Shown here in pieces: positions 42,288-52,586 of a stretch of 64,000 bases of DNA. The stretch covers positions 1,860,001 to 1,924,000 of the forward strand of contig NZ_LR026975.1 of assembly GCF_900603025.1 (NCBI RefSeq), given 5' to 3'. The translations under genes were made by a program, and so were the position numbers. Under the pieces are notes generated by a model. The model searched no databases. It saw only the letters and a program-made list of their open reading frames with translations, and was not told where the DNA came from. The stretch comes from Mycolicibacterium hassiacum DSM 44199 (GTDB lineage: Bacteria; Actinomycetota; Actinomycetes; Mycobacteriales; Mycobacteriaceae). Each line of letters begins with the position of its first letter. The stretch's first letter is position 1.

Positions 42288-43193
42288 TTGGACTGGTCCG
42301 GCGTGTTCGCGAACGTACTGCCGCCGCTGATGCACGACCCGGTGCTCTTCGCGATCCCGTTCTTCCTGCTGATGCTGACCATCGAGTGGACGGCGGCGCG
42401 GCGGCTGGCCCACGAGGAGGCGGCCGGGCGCGCACCGGCGGGCGCATACCACGCTCCCGACGCCTGGACCAGCATCTGGATGGGCGTGGTGTCGATCTTC
42501 ACCAGCGGAACGGTGAACTTCATCGCGCTGCTGGGCTACGCCGCGCTGTACGTCTACGTCGCGCCGTGGCAACTGCCCGTCGGCGCCTGGTACACCTGGG
42601 TGATCGGGATCGTCGGGGTGGACCTGCTCTACTACGTCTATCACCGCATGGCGCACCGGGTTCGGCTGTTCTGGGCCACCCATCAGGCGCACCACTCCAG
42701 CCAGTACTTCAACTTCGCCACCGCGCTGCGCCAGAAGTGGAACATCAGCGGTGACGTGGCGCTGCGGGCGGTGCTGCCGCTGCTCGGGGTGCCGCCGGCG
42801 GTGGTGTTCGCCAGCTTCTCGGTGAACCTGATCTACCAGTTCTGGATCCACACCGAACGCATCGGAAAGCTCTGGGCGCCAATCGAGTTCGTGTTCAACA
42901 CGCCGTCGCATCACCGGGTGCACCACGGCATGGACCGGCAGTACCTGGACAAGAACTACGGCGGCATCTTCATCGTGTGGGACCGGCTGTTCGGCACCTT
43001 CGAGCCGGAGACCTTCCGCCCGCACTACGGGCTGACCAAACAGGTTGACACCTACAACATCTGGAAACTGCAGACCTACGAGTACGTGGCGATCGCGCGC
43101 GATGTGCGCCGGGCGGCGCGCTGGCGCGACAAACTCGGCTACGTGTTCGGCCCGCCCGGATGGCGGCCGGCCGCCGAACGGGTCGCCGCCTGA
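42288..43193 (+). CDS. erg3: sterol desaturase / fatty acid hydroxylase family protein
   Basis: 301 aa from TTG at 42288, which is 7 nt after GGAGG; GTG 42282 and ATG 42330 (aligning with the Rv1814 start) are alternatives. Membrane-bound diiron family: histidine boxes YHRMAHR, THQAHHSS and NTPSHHRVHHG with 4-5 TM helices; MHDPVLFAIPFFLL and DKNYGGIFIVWDRLFGTFEP are near identical to M. tuberculosis Rv1814. Proposed to hydroxylate or desaturate sterols or fatty acids; its real substrate is unclear. Confidence 0.93.
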   Translation: MDWSGVFANVLPPLMHDPVLFAIPFFLLMLTIEWTAARRLAHEEAAGRAPAGAYHAPDAWTSIWMGVVSIFTSGTVNFIALLGYAALYVYVAPWQLPVGAWYTWVIGIVGVDLLYYVYHRMAHRVRLFWATHQAHHSSQYFNFATALRQKWNISGDVALRAVLPLLGVPPAVVFASFSVNLIYQFWIHTERIGKLWAPIEFVFNTPSHHRVHHGMDRQYLDKNYGGIFIVWDRLFGTFEPETFRPHYGLTKQVDTYNIWKLQTYEYVAIARDVRRAARWRDKLGYVFGPPGWRPAAERVAA

Positions 43194-43227
43194 GCCGGTT
43201 CGACCGGCCGACTCGCCGCCCGCGTCG

Positions 43228-43233
43228 TAGGGT
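43228..43233 (+). promoter_or_regulatory. -10 box (TAGGGT), leaderless oxidoreductase gene
   Basis: TAGGGT ends 6 nt before the GTG at 43240. Confidence 0.65.
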
Positions 43234-43239
43234 GCCGGT

Positions 43240-44646
43240 GTGCGCACGGTGTTCGACGCCCAGGTGGCACCCGAGCTCATCGACCGATCGCTGGCGGAGA
43301 GCACCTTCGGATCGGTGTGGCTCGAGATCCCGCGCCCGCACCATCCCGCGCTGAGCGCACCGGTGCACTGCGACCTACTGGTGGTCGGTGGCGGCTACAC
43401 GGGGCTCTGGACCGCGCTGCAGGCCGCCGAACGCGACCCGGCGCAGCGCATCGTGCTCATCGAGGCCGAACGCATCGGCTGGGCGGCGTCGGGCCGCAAC
43501 GGCGGGTTCGTCGACGCCAGCCTGACCCACGGCACCGAGAACGGCCGGTCCCGCTGGCCCGACGAGCTCGACACCCTGATCGAACTCGGGCTGGACAACC
43601 TCGACGGCATGCAGGACGACATCGCCCGGCTCGGCCTCGACGTCGACTGGCAGCGCACCGGCATGTTGACGGTGGCCACCGAACCACACCAGGTCGACTG
43701 GTTGCGCGAGGCCGCCGACGCCGGTGAGGGCCGCTTCCTCGACGAGCAGCAGGTGCGTGCCGAACTCGACTCGCCGACCTACCGGGCCGGCCTGTTCAAC
43801 CCCGTCACCTGCGCGATCGTGCACCCGGCCAAGCTGGCCGTCGAACTCGCCCGGGCCTGCGCCGAGCGCGGGGTGCAGCTCCACGAACACACCGCCGCGA
43901 CCGGCGTGCGTCGCGCCGGCGACGCGATCCGGGTGAGCACCGCCGGGCCCACCATCACCGCGCGCCGGGTGGTGCTGGCCACCAACGTGTTCCGCAGCCT
44001 GCTGCGCCGCAACCGGATGCACACCGTACCGGTCTACGACTACGTGCTGGCCACCGAACCGCTGTCGGCGGACCAGCTCGACCGCATCGGCTGGCGCAGC
44101 CGCCAGGGGGTGGGGGACTGCGGCAACCAGTTCCACTACTACCGGCTGACCACCGACAACCGGATCGTCTGGGGCGGCTACGACGCGATCTACCACTTCG
44201 GCCGGCGGGTGCGCAGCGCCTACGAGGACCGCCCGTCCACCTACCGCCGCCTCGCGGCGCACTTCTTCATCACGTTCCCCCAACTCGACGACGTCCGCTT
44301 CACCCACCGCTGGGCCGGCGCGATCGACACCAACACCCGGTTCTGCGCCCACTGGGGCAGCGCGTGCGGCGGTCGGGTGGTCTACACCAACGGGTTCACC
44401 GGCCTCGGGGTGGCGGCCAGCCGGTTCGCCGCGGCGGTGTGCCTGGACCTGTTGAGCGGCCGGGACACCGAGCGGACCCGGCTGCGGATGGTCCGCCGCC
44501 GGCCGGTGCCGTTCCCGCCCGAACCGCTGGCCAGCATCGGGATCCAGGCCACCCGGTGGTCGCTGGACCGCGCCGACCACGCCGCCGGTCGCCGCAACCT
44601 GTTCCTGCGCACACTCGACCGGCTCGGTCTGGGCTTCGACTCCTGA
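43240..44646 (+). CDS. FAD-dependent oxidoreductase (DAO family, PuuB-like)
   Basis: 468 aa. Rossmann FAD loop DLLVVGGGYTGLWTALQAAE (about residues 45-64), IVLIEAERIGWAASGRNGGF with the ARNGG-type FAD contact, and the C-terminal GGRVVYTNGFTGLGVAASRF. Wording is closest to gamma-glutamylputrescine oxidoreductases that deaminate amines with O2. No adjacent polyamine genes, so function is inferred from family. A 6-bp stem-loop (43194-43208) between this and the desaturase may end the upstream transcript. Confidence 0.88.
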   Translation: MRTVFDAQVAPELIDRSLAESTFGSVWLEIPRPHHPALSAPVHCDLLVVGGGYTGLWTALQAAERDPAQRIVLIEAERIGWAASGRNGGFVDASLTHGTENGRSRWPDELDTLIELGLDNLDGMQDDIARLGLDVDWQRTGMLTVATEPHQVDWLREAADAGEGRFLDEQQVRAELDSPTYRAGLFNPVTCAIVHPAKLAVELARACAERGVQLHEHTAATGVRRAGDAIRVSTAGPTITARRVVLATNVFRSLLRRNRMHTVPVYDYVLATEPLSADQLDRIGWRSRQGVGDCGNQFHYYRLTTDNRIVWGGYDAIYHFGRRVRSAYEDRPSTYRRLAAHFFITFPQLDDVRFTHRWAGAIDTNTRFCAHWGSACGGRVVYTNGFTGLGVAASRFAAAVCLDLLSGRDTERTRLRMVRRRPVPFPPEPLASIGIQATRWSLDRADHAAGRRNLFLRTLDRLGLGFDS

Positions 44647-44796
44647 AGTTGCTGTAACGGCGCGCCGCCGGGCGGCGAATGGCAGGGTGTAGGCGCCACC
44701 GACGGTGACGACCAGGGTCGGGGTTTGCGTGCTGCGACCGTGGGCAATTCCGGCGGTACCCGTGGGCGCCTTGGGGTTCGAGGATCGGAGGCGACA

Positions 44797-45495
44797 GTGC
44801 GCCGACGACGGTCACACGCGATCGCAGCGGCGGCGGCCTGCCTGGCCGCACTGGCCCTGCCGGGCACCCCGGCGCACGCCGACCCGGGCGTGCTGGTGTA
44901 CCCCGGTATGGAGGTCATCCAGGGCACCAACGTCTGCACGCTGGGCTTCGTCGACGTCCGGACCCGCACGGCCTACACCGCCGGCCACTGCCGGGGCGAC
45001 GGCACGGTGCGCGACAAGACCGGCACCGTGATCGGCACCCAGATGTCGTTCCGGGACAACACCCCCGACGGCGCGACGATCGACACCAACCACCAGATCA
45101 CCGACTGGCAGGTGATCCGCCTGCGCCCCGACGTCGCGGTCAACGACATCCTGCCCGGAGGCCGGGTGCTGGTCGCCGGCGACGCCGTCGAACCCGAGGC
45201 GGGGCTGCGGGTCTGCCACTTCGGGGTGATGACCGGTGAGAGCTGCGGAACCATCAAGGCGGTCTACAACGGCTGGTTCACCATGACCGACGGGGTGGTC
45301 AGCCAGAAGGGCGACTCCGGCGGTCCGGTCTACGTTCCGGGGCCGGACAACCGCGCGGCGCTGGTGGGGATGTTCAACAGCACCTGGGGCGAGTTCCCGG
45401 CCGCGGTGTCCTGGCGTCAGACCAGCCAGCAGATGGAGCAGGAGGTGATCTCCGCGGCGTCGGCGAACGTGGAGGCACCGGCCGGGATGCCCTGA
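44797..45495 (+). CDS. secreted trypsin-like serine protease homologue (Rv1815-like)
   Basis: 232 aa from GTG at 44797 with GGAGG upstream. Signal peptide with RRRR start and AAAACLAALALPGTPAHA, cleaved at AHA-D. Chymotrypsin-fold triad candidates: His in YTAGHCRG, Asp in ITDWQVIRL and Ser in QKGDSGGPVY. The family is conserved in mycobacteria (Rv1815); proteolysis has not been shown to my knowledge. Cys pair CTLG/GHC likely bridges. Confidence 0.9.
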   Translation: MRRRRSHAIAAAAACLAALALPGTPAHADPGVLVYPGMEVIQGTNVCTLGFVDVRTRTAYTAGHCRGDGTVRDKTGTVIGTQMSFRDNTPDGATIDTNHQITDWQVIRLRPDVAVNDILPGGRVLVAGDAVEPEAGLRVCHFGVMTGESCGTIKAVYNGWFTMTDGVVSQKGDSGGPVYVPGPDNRAALVGMFNSTWGEFPAAVSWRQTSQQMEQEVISAASANVEAPAGMP

Positions 45496-45509
45496 GATAT
45501 TTCGGTATC

Positions 45510-45523
45510 GACTTATGTAAGTC
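45510..45523. promoter_or_regulatory. ArsR-type operator-like palindrome
   Basis: GACTTA-TG-TAAGTC, perfect 6+2+6 inverted repeat, 12 bp before the ArsR remnant start. Confidence 0.5.
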
Positions 45524-45534
45524 ACGGCTTGGAT

Positions 45535-45684
45535 GTGAGCCGTGCATGCTTCGACGTCCTCGGCGACCCGGTGCGTCGGCTTCACCTCCGTGCGGCCGGA
45601 GGGGCGGTGCTGGGCGCCGCGGCTGGACGCGCCGGCCACCGAGATCGCGCGGGGAAGCGGCAGCGGCGAAAGCGGGACCAATGA
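45535..45684 (+). pseudogene. ArsR-type regulator remnant
   Basis: 49 codons from GTG at 45535. The first 15 (VSRACFDVLGDPVRRLHLRA) read as the start of an ArsR HTH (F-D-x-L-x-D-P-x-R-R), then the frame runs into basic, meaningless sequence and stops. About 60 residues of the HTH are missing. Confidence 0.45.
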
Positions 45685-45749
45685 CCGAGATCGGCGTCGA
45701 CCGCGAGTTCGACGCCGTCGCACGGACCGTCGGCAGCACAGGGATCTAG
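45681..45749 (+). pseudogene. SRPBCC (AHSA1-type) protein remnant
   Basis: 22 codons MTEIGVDREFDAVARTVGST and a stop. This resembles the opening strand of AHSA1/SRPBCC proteins (M-T-x-I-x-V-x-R-E-F-D-A-P...). ArsR-SRPBCC is a very common gene pair, so both scraps likely come from one lost operon. Confidence 0.4.
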
Positions 45750-46010
45750 GCGGGCCGGGCGCGGCTGGTCATCGAGCACATCGTCCCGGTCGCTGCCGCC
45801 GCCGGTGCCGAACCGCGGCCGCCCGCCCGCGGCCGACCACTGCCTGGCCGCCCAGCACGGCGAGGAGCTGAACTAGAACACGTTCTAGCCAACCGGGCAG
45901 GGCGGCGATATCCTCGACCCGATGGTTGCCCAGACACCTGTCCAGGTTGCCCCCGGACCGGAATCCGCGGGCCAGTCACCCCGATCCCTTCCGAACTGCC
46001 AGGAGCGCCA
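45750..46010. other. intergenic region before the KstD-like flavoprotein
   Basis: No gene. It contains the KstR-like operator (45874-45887) and the ribosome site CAGGAGCGCCA before the GTG at 46011. The TetR gene Rv1816 that sits here in M. tuberculosis is absent. Confidence 0.6.
45874..45887. promoter_or_regulatory. KstR-like operator
   Basis: TAGAACACGTTCTA, a perfect fit to the KstR motif TNNAACNNGTTNNA; extended by C and G on each side it is CTAGAAC-AC-GTTCTAG. 124 bp before the start of a KstD-like gene. Confidence 0.75.
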
Positions 46011-47513
46011 GTGAGCCGACTCGACATTCCGGAGACCGTCAACGCCGCCGAGGTGACGTCGTGGTCCGACGAGGTCGACGTGGTGGTGATCGGCTTCGGC
46101 ATCGCGGGCGGCTCGGCGGCGGTCAGCGCCGCCGCCGAGGGAGCGCGGGTGCTGGTGCTGGAGAAGGCCGCCGACGCCGGCGGCACCAGCGCGATGGCCG
46201 GCGGGCACTTCTATCTCGGCGGCGGCACCGCGGTGCAGCAGGCCACCGGCCACGACGACACCCCCGAGGAGATGTACAAGTACCTGGTCGCGGTCACCCC
46301 CGACCCCGACCCCGAGAAGATCCGCGCCTACTGCGAGGGCAGCGTCGAACATTTCAACTGGCTGGAGTCGCTCGGTTTCCAGTTCGAGCGCAGCTTCTGG
46401 CCGGGCAAGGTGGTGGTGCCGCCGGGCACCGAGGGACTGTCCTACTCCGGCAACGAGAAGGTCTGGCCGTTCTGTGAGCTGGCCAAACCGGCGCCGCGCG
46501 GTCACTCGGTGCCGGTGCCGGGCGAAGTCGGCGGGGCGGCCATGGTGATCGAGCTGCTGGTCAAGCGCGCCACCGAACTCGGCGTGCAGATCCGCTACGA
46601 ACACGGCGCCACCAACCTGGTGGTCGACGACACCGGCGCGGTGGTGGGGGTGCGCTGGAAGCACTACGGCGAGACCGGTGCGGTCAAGGCGAACTCGGTG
46701 ATCATCGCGGCCGGCGGGTTCGCGATGAACCCGGAGATGGTCGCCAAGTACACGCCGGCGCTCGCCACCAAGCGGAAGACCAAACACCACGGTGAGGTGG
46801 AGCCCTACATCCTGGGCAACCCCAACGACGACGGGCTCGGCATCCGGCTCGGGGTGTCGGCCGGCGGCGTCGCCAAGAACATGGACGGGTTGTTCATCAC
46901 CGCGGCGATCTACCCGCCGGAGGTCCTGGTCACCGGCGTCATCGTGAACAAGGAGGGCAAGCGGTTCGTCGCCGAGGACTCCTACCACTCGCGCACCTCG
47001 GCGTTCGTGCTCGAGCAGCCCGACCAGACCGCGTATCTGATCGTCGACGAGGCGCACATGCAGATGCCCGAGATGCCGTTGATCAAGTTCATCGACGGCT
47101 GGGAGACGATCGCGGAGATGGAGGCCGCGCTCGGCATCCCGGAGGGCAACCTGGCGGCCACACTGGAGCGCTACAACGAGAACGCCCGGCGCGGGGAGGA
47201 TCCCGACTTCCACAAGCAGCCGGAGTACCTGGCGCCGCAGGATCAGGGTCCGTGGGCGGCGTTCGACCTGTCGCTGGGCCGCGCCATGTACTCCGGGTTC
47301 ACCATGGGCGGGCTTGCGGTGACCATCGACGGCCAGGTGCTGCGCGAGGACGGCGCCGTGGTGCCCGGCCTGTACGCCGCCGGCGCGTGCGCGTCGAACA
47401 TCGCCCAGGACGGCAAGGGCTACGCCAGCGGCGTGCAGCTCGGCGAGGGATCGTTCTTCGGCCGCCGTGCCGGCCGGCACGCCGCCCGGACCGCCCGGCG
47501 ACAGCCGGCCTAG
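46011..47513 (+). CDS. KstD-like FAD-binding flavoprotein (Rv1817 homologue)
   Basis: 500 aa, GTG start with CAGGAG. Fumarate-reductase/3-ketosteroid-dehydrogenase family: FAD loop [20 protein letters not shown] (residues 24-43), [18 protein letters not shown] with the GGTS contact, and C-terminal [20 protein letters not shown] plus [20 protein letters not shown] Tyr in that final GKGYASG is near where KstD carries a catalytic Tyr. Matches Rv1817 in place. A KstR box upstream suggests sterol-linked control. Its stop overlaps the stop of the convergent ABC gene by 4 bp (CTAG). Confidence 0.9.
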   Translation: MSRLDIPETVNAAEVTSWSDEVDVVVIGFGIAGGSAAVSAAAEGARVLVLEKAADAGGTSAMAGGHFYLGGGTAVQQATGHDDTPEEMYKYLVAVTPDPDPEKIRAYCEGSVEHFNWLESLGFQFERSFWPGKVVVPPGTEGLSYSGNEKVWPFCELAKPAPRGHSVPVPGEVGGAAMVIELLVKRATELGVQIRYEHGATNLVVDDTGAVVGVRWKHYGETGAVKANSVIIAAGGFAMNPEMVAKYTPALATKRKTKHHGEVEPYILGNPNDDGLGIRLGVSAGGVAKNMDGLFITAAIYPPEVLVTGVIVNKEGKRFVAEDSYHSRTSAFVLEQPDQTAYLIVDEAHMQMPEMPLIKFIDGWETIAEMEAALGIPEGNLAATLERYNENARRGEDPDFHKQPEYLAPQDQGPWAAFDLSLGRAMYSGFTMGGLAVTIDGQVLREDGAVVPGLYAAGACASNIAQDGKGYASGVQLGEGSFFGRRAGRHAARTARRQPA

Positions 47514-49441
47514 ACGGTCGCGGGTTCGCTGCCCTGCACCCGGCTGAGCCGCCACTCGCCGTCGCCGAGCAGCTCGAGCTGGTGGGTGTGATGCTGCTCG
47601 ACGGTGCTGCGGTGGCTGACGCTGACCAGGACGGTGTCCGGGAGCTCGGTGCGCACCAGGTTGTAGAGCAGATACTCCAGCCCCTCGTCGAGCGCGGAGG
47701 TGGACTCGTCGAGGAACACCGCCTTCGGCTTGGTGAGCAGGATGCGGGCGAACGCGATGCGCTGCTGTTCGCCGGGGGAGAGCACCTTGGCCCAGTCCTG
47801 CACCTCGTCGAGCCGGTCGACAAGATGCGCCAGCGCCACCTTGCGCAGGGTGTCCCGCAGGGTCTCGTCATCGATGGAGCCCTCGGTGTTCGGGTAGCTG
47901 ACCACCGCCCGCAGATCACCCAGCGGCACGTACGGCAGCTGTGACAGGAACATCGTCTCGTTCGGGCCGCACGGCCGGGTGAGGGTGCCCGAGGTGTACG
48001 GCCACAGCTCGGCGAGGCTGCGCAGCAGCGTGGTCTTGCCGACCCCGGACTCGCCGGTGATCACCAGCGACTCGCCCGACTCCAGCCGCAGATCCAGGCC
48101 GTCGAGCAGCTGTTTGCCGTCGGGGGTGCGGACCTCGATGTCGTCGAGCTGCACCGAGCCGTCGAAGCACGCCGCGGTGGTGATCTCCGGCAGCTCGCGG
48201 CCCTTCTCGTTGGCGGTGACCAGACCGTCGAGACGGATGATCGCCGCCCGGTACCCGGCGAACAGGTCGTAGGCGTTGCGGAACCACGACAACCCGGTCT
48301 GGATCTCGCCGAACGCCGTCGCCGACTGGTTGAGCACACCGAGGGTGATCTCGCCGGAGGCGAACCGCGGGAACTGGATCAGATAGGGCAGCGGCACGAT
48401 CAGCTGGCTCATCGACCAGTTCCAGCCGTTGAACCGCAGCGAGCGGTTCACGTAGCGGCGGTAGTTGGTGACGATCGGCGCGAACAGCCTGCGCAGCCCG
48501 GTGCGTTCGGCGAGCTCACCCCGGTAGAACGCCACCGCCTCGGACGCGTCGCGCAGCCGCACCAACGCGTACCGGAAGGCCGCGTTGTACTTCTCGTTGA
48601 GGAACGACAGCCCGATGATCGGCCGGCCGATCCAGAACGCGACGATCGACGCCAGCAGCACGAACACGATGCCGATCCAGAACATCGCGCGGGGCAGCTC
48701 GATCCCGATCAGCGGCAGCGTCAGCGGCCCGGAGATCTCCCACAGGATCACGGTGAACGACAGCATCGACGCGACCGCGTTGATCGCCCCGAACAACAGG
48801 GTGCGCTGCGAGTCGAAGTACGGGACGTTGGGCAGCGGGCCGTTGTTGGCGGTGAAGATGTCGATGTCGCCCTGGATGCGCTGGTCCGGGTTGTCGATGG
48901 AGCTGTCGATGAACCGCGCCCGGTAGTAGGCCTTGCCGTCGAGCCAGTCCCCGGTCAGGTAATCGGTCAGCCAGGTCCGCCAGCGCAGGCAGAACCGCTG
49001 GATCAGGTACATGTCGAACAGCAGCCGGCTGATGTGCAAGGTGGCCAGGATGCAGAACACCTTGATGGAGAACCAGAATCCGTCGATGCCGGACTGCCGG
49101 ATCTCCTGGTTGCCGCTGGTGAGCCCGCTGCCCACCACCTGGATGCTGGTGAGCATGTCGCGGCCCTGGAAGCTGAACAGCACCTGCAACCGCACCCCGG
49201 CGATCACCAATAGCAGCACCAGCGCCAGCATCGCCCACACCGGCACGCTGGCGGGGCCCTTGAAGTAGTTGCCGCTGATCCGCCAGAACTGTCGGCCCCA
49301 GGAGGTGAAGTAGCGCAAGAACGTCGCGACGGCCAGCGTGGCGACCGCCGCGATGGCCCAGCCGACGGCGATCCATTTCAGCGACAACCACAGTTCGGCA
49401 CCCCAGTCCAGCGATGGGGCGAACATCCCGGTTCCGTCCAT
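47510..49441 (-). CDS. bacA: ABC importer, SbmA/BacA-like with fused ATPase (Rv1819c homologue)
   Basis: 643 aa. N-terminal six-TM SbmA_BacA-type domain (about 1-400; [39 protein letters not shown]), then an ATPase domain with Walker [10 protein letters not shown], signature LSPGEQQR and Walker B AVFLDEST. In M. tuberculosis this protein imports vitamin B12 and other hydrophilic molecules. Leaderless ATG at 49441 by TAGGTT 6 nt upstream. Divergent from secA2. Confidence 0.95.
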   Translation of the reverse strand: MDGTGMFAPSLDWGAELWLSLKWIAVGWAIAAVATLAVATFLRYFTSWGRQFWRISGNYFKGPASVPVWAMLALVLLLVIAGVRLQVLFSFQGRDMLTSIQVVGSGLTSGNQEIRQSGIDGFWFSIKVFCILATLHISRLLFDMYLIQRFCLRWRTWLTDYLTGDWLDGKAYYRARFIDSSIDNPDQRIQGDIDIFTANNGPLPNVPYFDSQRTLLFGAINAVASMLSFTVILWEISGPLTLPLIGIELPRAMFWIGIVFVLLASIVAFWIGRPIIGLSFLNEKYNAAFRYALVRLRDASEAVAFYRGELAERTGLRRLFAPIVTNYRRYVNRSLRFNGWNWSMSQLIVPLPYLIQFPRFASGEITLGVLNQSATAFGEIQTGLSWFRNAYDLFAGYRAAIIRLDGLVTANEKGRELPEITTAACFDGSVQLDDIEVRTPDGKQLLDGLDLRLESGESLVITGESGVGKTTLLRSLAELWPYTSGTLTRPCGPNETMFLSQLPYVPLGDLRAVVSYPNTEGSIDDETLRDTLRKVALAHLVDRLDEVQDWAKVLSPGEQQRIAFARILLTKPKAVFLDESTSALDEGLEYLLYNLVRTELPDTVLVSVSHRSTVEQHHTHQLELLGDGEWRLSRVQGSEPATV

Positions 49442-49447
49442 TCCGGC

Positions 49448-49453
49448 AACCTA
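49448..49453 (-). promoter_or_regulatory. -10 box (TAGGTT), leaderless ABC gene
   Basis: TAGGTT on the minus strand ends 6 nt before the ATG at 49441. Confidence 0.65.
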
Positions 49454-49583
49454 CAACGGGCTGCGGCGCAACGCCGGTCTGACCTGGCCGCTCACCCGGC
49501 GCCGAGTGGGGTTGATCACGCCGGTTGCCGCGGCATCCGGTGCGCGCCCCGGGCGGCGCCGGAGCCCAGGCCCGCGTTCCGCG

Positions 49584-49589
49584 TACGGT
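49584..49589 (+). promoter_or_regulatory. -10 box (TACGGT), leaderless secA2
   Basis: TACGGT ends 6 nt before the GTG at 49596, setting the start well inside the long open frame that begins at 49338. Confidence 0.65.
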
Positions 49590-49595
49590 ATGTGT

Positions 49596-51944
49596 GTGGC
49601 GAAGACCAAGACCCGCACTTCCGGACGTCTCAGCAGCCGGTTCTGGCGGCTGCTCGGCGCCAGCACCGAACGCGAACAGGCCCGGTCCATGGCCAAGGTG
49701 CGCGCCTCGGCCGAATTCGACGACAAGGCCGCCGGACTGGACGACGAGCAGCTGCGCAAGGCCGCCAAGCTGCTGGACCTGAGCGATCTCGCCGACTCCG
49801 CCGATATCCCGCAGTTCCTGGCGATCGCGCGGGAGGCCGCCACCCGCACCATCTCGCTGCGGCCGTTCGACGTGCAGCTGCTGGGCGCGCTGCGGATGAT
49901 GGCCGGCGACGTCGTCGAGATGGCCACCGGTGAGGGCAAGACGCTGTCGGGGGCGATCGCCGCCGCCGGCTACGCGCTGGCCGGCCGCAGCGTGCACGTC
50001 ATCACCATCAACGACTACCTGGCCCGGCGCGACGCCGAATGGATGGGCCCGTTGCTGGAGGCGCTGGGGCTGTCCGTCGGCTGGATCGCCGCCGAGTCCA
50101 CCCCCGAGGAACGCCGCCGCGCCTACGGCTGCGACATCACCTACGGCTCGGTCAACGAGATCGGCTTCGACGTGCTGCGCGATCAGCTGGTCATCGACGT
50201 CGCCGATCTGGTCTCGCCCAACCCCGACGTGGCGCTGATCGACGAGGCCGACTCGGTGCTGGTCGACGAGGCGCTGGTGCCGCTGGTGCTGGCCGGCACC
50301 ACCCACCGCGAGACGCCGCGGCAGGAGATCATCAAGCTGGTCGGCGAACTGGTCGACGACCCGGACGCCGAGCAGTACTACGCCACCGACGCCGAGGGCC
50401 GCAACGTGCACCTCACCGAGAAGGGGGCCCGGCGGCTCGAGGCCGCGCTCGGCGGCATCGACCTGTACTCCGAGGAGCACGTCGGCACCACGCTCACCGA
50501 GATCAACGTCGCGCTGCACGCGCACGTGCTGCTGCAGCGCGACGTGCACTACATCGTCCGCGACAACGCGGTGCACCTGATCAACGCCGCCCGCGGGCGC
50601 ATCGCGCACCTGCAGCGCTGGCCCGACGGGCTGCAGGCCGCGGTCGAGGCCAAGGAGGGCATCGAGACCACCGAGACCGGCGAGGTGCTCGACACCATCA
50701 CGGTCCAGGCGTTGATCGGGCGCTATCCGACCGTGTGCGGCATGACCGGCACCGCGCTGGCCGCCGGCGAGCAGCTGCGCCAGTTCTACAAGCTCGGCGT
50801 GTCGCCGATCCCGCCGAACACCCCCAACATCCGCGAGGACGAGCCCGACCGAGTGTACGTGACCGCGGCGGCCAAGGAGGCGGCGATCGTCGAGCACGTC
50901 AAGGAGGTGCACGCCACCGGCCGGCCGATCCTGATCGGCACCCGCGACGTCGCCGAATCCGAGGAGCTGCACGCCAAGCTGGTCAAGGCCGGGATTCCGG
51001 CGGTGTTGCTCAACGCCAAGAACGACGCCGAGGAGGCCGCGATCATCGCCGAGGCGGGCAAGCTCGGGGCGGTGACGGTGTCCACCCAGATGGCCGGCCG
51101 CGGCACCGACATCCGGTTGGGCGGGTCGAGCGCCGGGGACGACTCGGTGGAGAAGAAGAAGGTCGCCGAGCTCGGCGGCCTGCACGTCATCGGCACCGGG
51201 CGCCACCACACCGAACGGCTGGACAACCAGCTGCGCGGCCGCGCCGGGCGCCAGGGCGATCCCGGCTCGTCGGTGTTCTTCTCCAGCTGGGAGGACGACC
51301 TGGTCACCGCCCACCTGGATCCGGACAAGCTGCCGATGGAGACCGACGAGGACGGCCGGGTGGTCAGCCCCAAGGCGGCCAGCCTGCTCGACCACGCGCA
51401 GCGGGTGGCCGAGGGCCGGATGCTCGACCTGCACGCCAACACCTGGCGCTACAACCAGCTGATCGCACAGCAGCGGGCGATCCTGGTGGAACGGCGCGAC
51501 ACCCTGCTGCGCACCCCGGCCGCGCGCGAGGAGCTCAAGGAGCTGTGCCCGGAGCGCTACCGCGAACTCGAGGAGCGCCTCGGTGAGGAGAAGCTGGAGC
51601 GGATCTGCCGGCTGATCATGCTCTATCACCTCGACCGCGGCTGGGCCGAGCACCTGGCGTTCCTGTCCGACATCCGCGAGAGCATCCACCTGCGCGCGCT
51701 CGGCCGGCAGAACCCGCTCGACGAGTTCCACCGGATGGCCGTGGACGCCTTCGCCTCGCTGGCCGCCGACGCGATCGAGGCCGCGCAGCAGACGTTCGAG
51801 ACCTCGCCGACGATCGAGGACGAACCCGGCATCGACCTGTCCAAGCTGGCCCGGCCGACGTCGACGTGGACCTACATGGTGCACGACAACCCGCTGGCCG
51901 ACGAGAGCCTGTCCGCGCTGAGCCTGCCCGGGGTGTTCCGCTAG
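49596..51944 (+). CDS. secA2: accessory Sec ATPase SecA2
   Basis: 782 aa from GTG at 49596. Exports a subset of proteins with the SecYEG channel. Walker A ATGEGKT at about 110-116, DEAD-box [13 protein letters not shown] near 214, and the helicase-II motif [14 protein letters not shown] with [11 protein letters not shown]. Lacks the long C-terminal linker and zinc finger of housekeeping SecA, as expected for SecA2. Followed by pgsA2 whose -10 box includes this gene's stop codon. Confidence 0.95.
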   Translation: MAKTKTRTSGRLSSRFWRLLGASTEREQARSMAKVRASAEFDDKAAGLDDEQLRKAAKLLDLSDLADSADIPQFLAIAREAATRTISLRPFDVQLLGALRMMAGDVVEMATGEGKTLSGAIAAAGYALAGRSVHVITINDYLARRDAEWMGPLLEALGLSVGWIAAESTPEERRRAYGCDITYGSVNEIGFDVLRDQLVIDVADLVSPNPDVALIDEADSVLVDEALVPLVLAGTTHRETPRQEIIKLVGELVDDPDAEQYYATDAEGRNVHLTEKGARRLEAALGGIDLYSEEHVGTTLTEINVALHAHVLLQRDVHYIVRDNAVHLINAARGRIAHLQRWPDGLQAAVEAKEGIETTETGEVLDTITVQALIGRYPTVCGMTGTALAAGEQLRQFYKLGVSPIPPNTPNIREDEPDRVYVTAAAKEAAIVEHVKEVHATGRPILIGTRDVAESEELHAKLVKAGIPAVLLNAKNDAEEAAIIAEAGKLGAVTVSTQMAGRGTDIRLGGSSAGDDSVEKKKVAELGGLHVIGTGRHHTERLDNQLRGRAGRQGDPGSSVFFSSWEDDLVTAHLDPDKLPMETDEDGRVVSPKAASLLDHAQRVAEGRMLDLHANTWRYNQLIAQQRAILVERRDTLLRTPAAREELKELCPERYRELEERLGEEKLERICRLIMLYHLDRGWAEHLAFLSDIRESIHLRALGRQNPLDEFHRMAVDAFASLAADAIEAAQQTFETSPTIEDEPGIDLSKLARPTSTWTYMVHDNPLADESLSALSLPGVFR

Positions 51945-51947
51945 GTT
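51942..51947 (+). promoter_or_regulatory. -10 box (TAGGTT) of pgsA2, overlapping the secA2 stop
   Basis: TAG of the box is the secA2 stop codon (51942-51944); the box ends 6 nt before the ATG at 51954. Confidence 0.65.
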
Positions 51948-51953
51948 TACGCC

Positions 51954-52586
51954 ATGGAGGAGCCGGGCCGACAGACCGGGACCGCGCCGGCGTCACGGTC
52001 CCGAGTGCTGACCATCCCCAATGTGCTCAGCGTGCTGCGGCTGGTGCTGGTGCCGGTGTTTCTCTGGCTGCTGCTGGTCGAGCACGCGGTCGGCTGGGCG
52101 GTGCTCGTGCTCGTGGTCAGCGGCGTCTCCGACTGGGCCGACGGCAAGATCGCCCGGCTGGTCGACAACCAGTCCTCCCGGCTCGGGGAACTGCTCGACC
52201 CGCTGGCCGACCGGCTGTACATGATCACCACCCCGATCGCGCTGGCGCTCTACGGCGCGGTGCCGTGGCCGATCGTGCTGGCCCTGGTCGGTCGGGATAT
52301 GGTGCTCGCGGCGACCCTGCCGATCCTGCGCAGCCGGGGGCTGACCGCGTTGCCGGTCACCTACATCGGCAAGGCCGCGACGTTCGCGCTGATGGCCGGG
52401 CTGCCGATGATCCTGCTCGGGCAGTGGGACGCGCAGTGGAGCCGGGTGCTGCTGGCCTGGGGGTGGGGTTTTCTGATCTGGGGGGTGGCGATGTACCTGT
52501 GGTCCGGGGTGCTGTACCTGATTCAGGTCGGGCTGGTCGTGCGGCAGATGCCCAAACGCGGCGCGACGCCGGCGGGACGGCGATGA
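51954..52586 (+). CDS. pgsA2: CDP-alcohol phosphatidyltransferase PgsA2
   Basis: 210 aa, six TM helices. Condenses a CDP-diacylglycerol with an alcohol (glycerol phosphate or similar). Signature D-xx-DG-xx-AR-x8-G-xxx-D-xxx-D complete at about residues 60-88: [20 protein letters not shown] then ELLDPLADR. Homologue of Rv1822. The ATGA overlap with the next gene couples the two. Confidence 0.94.
   Translation: MEEPGRQTGTAPASRSRVLTIPNVLSVLRLVLVPVFLWLLLVEHAVGWAVLVLVVSGVSDWADGKIARLVDNQSSRLGELLDPLADRLYMITTPIALALYGAVPWPIVLALVGRDMVLAATLPILRSRGLTALPVTYIGKAATFALMAGLPMILLGQWDAQWSRVLLAWGWGFLIWGVAMYLWSGVLYLIQVGLVVRQMPKRGATPAGRR

Noticed and set aside
48516..51884. 1,122-codon open frame antisense to secA2 and the ABC gene
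   Set aside because: High-GC shadow: composition rich in Arg, His, Gly and Gln with no domain; the sense strand encodes clear conserved proteins.
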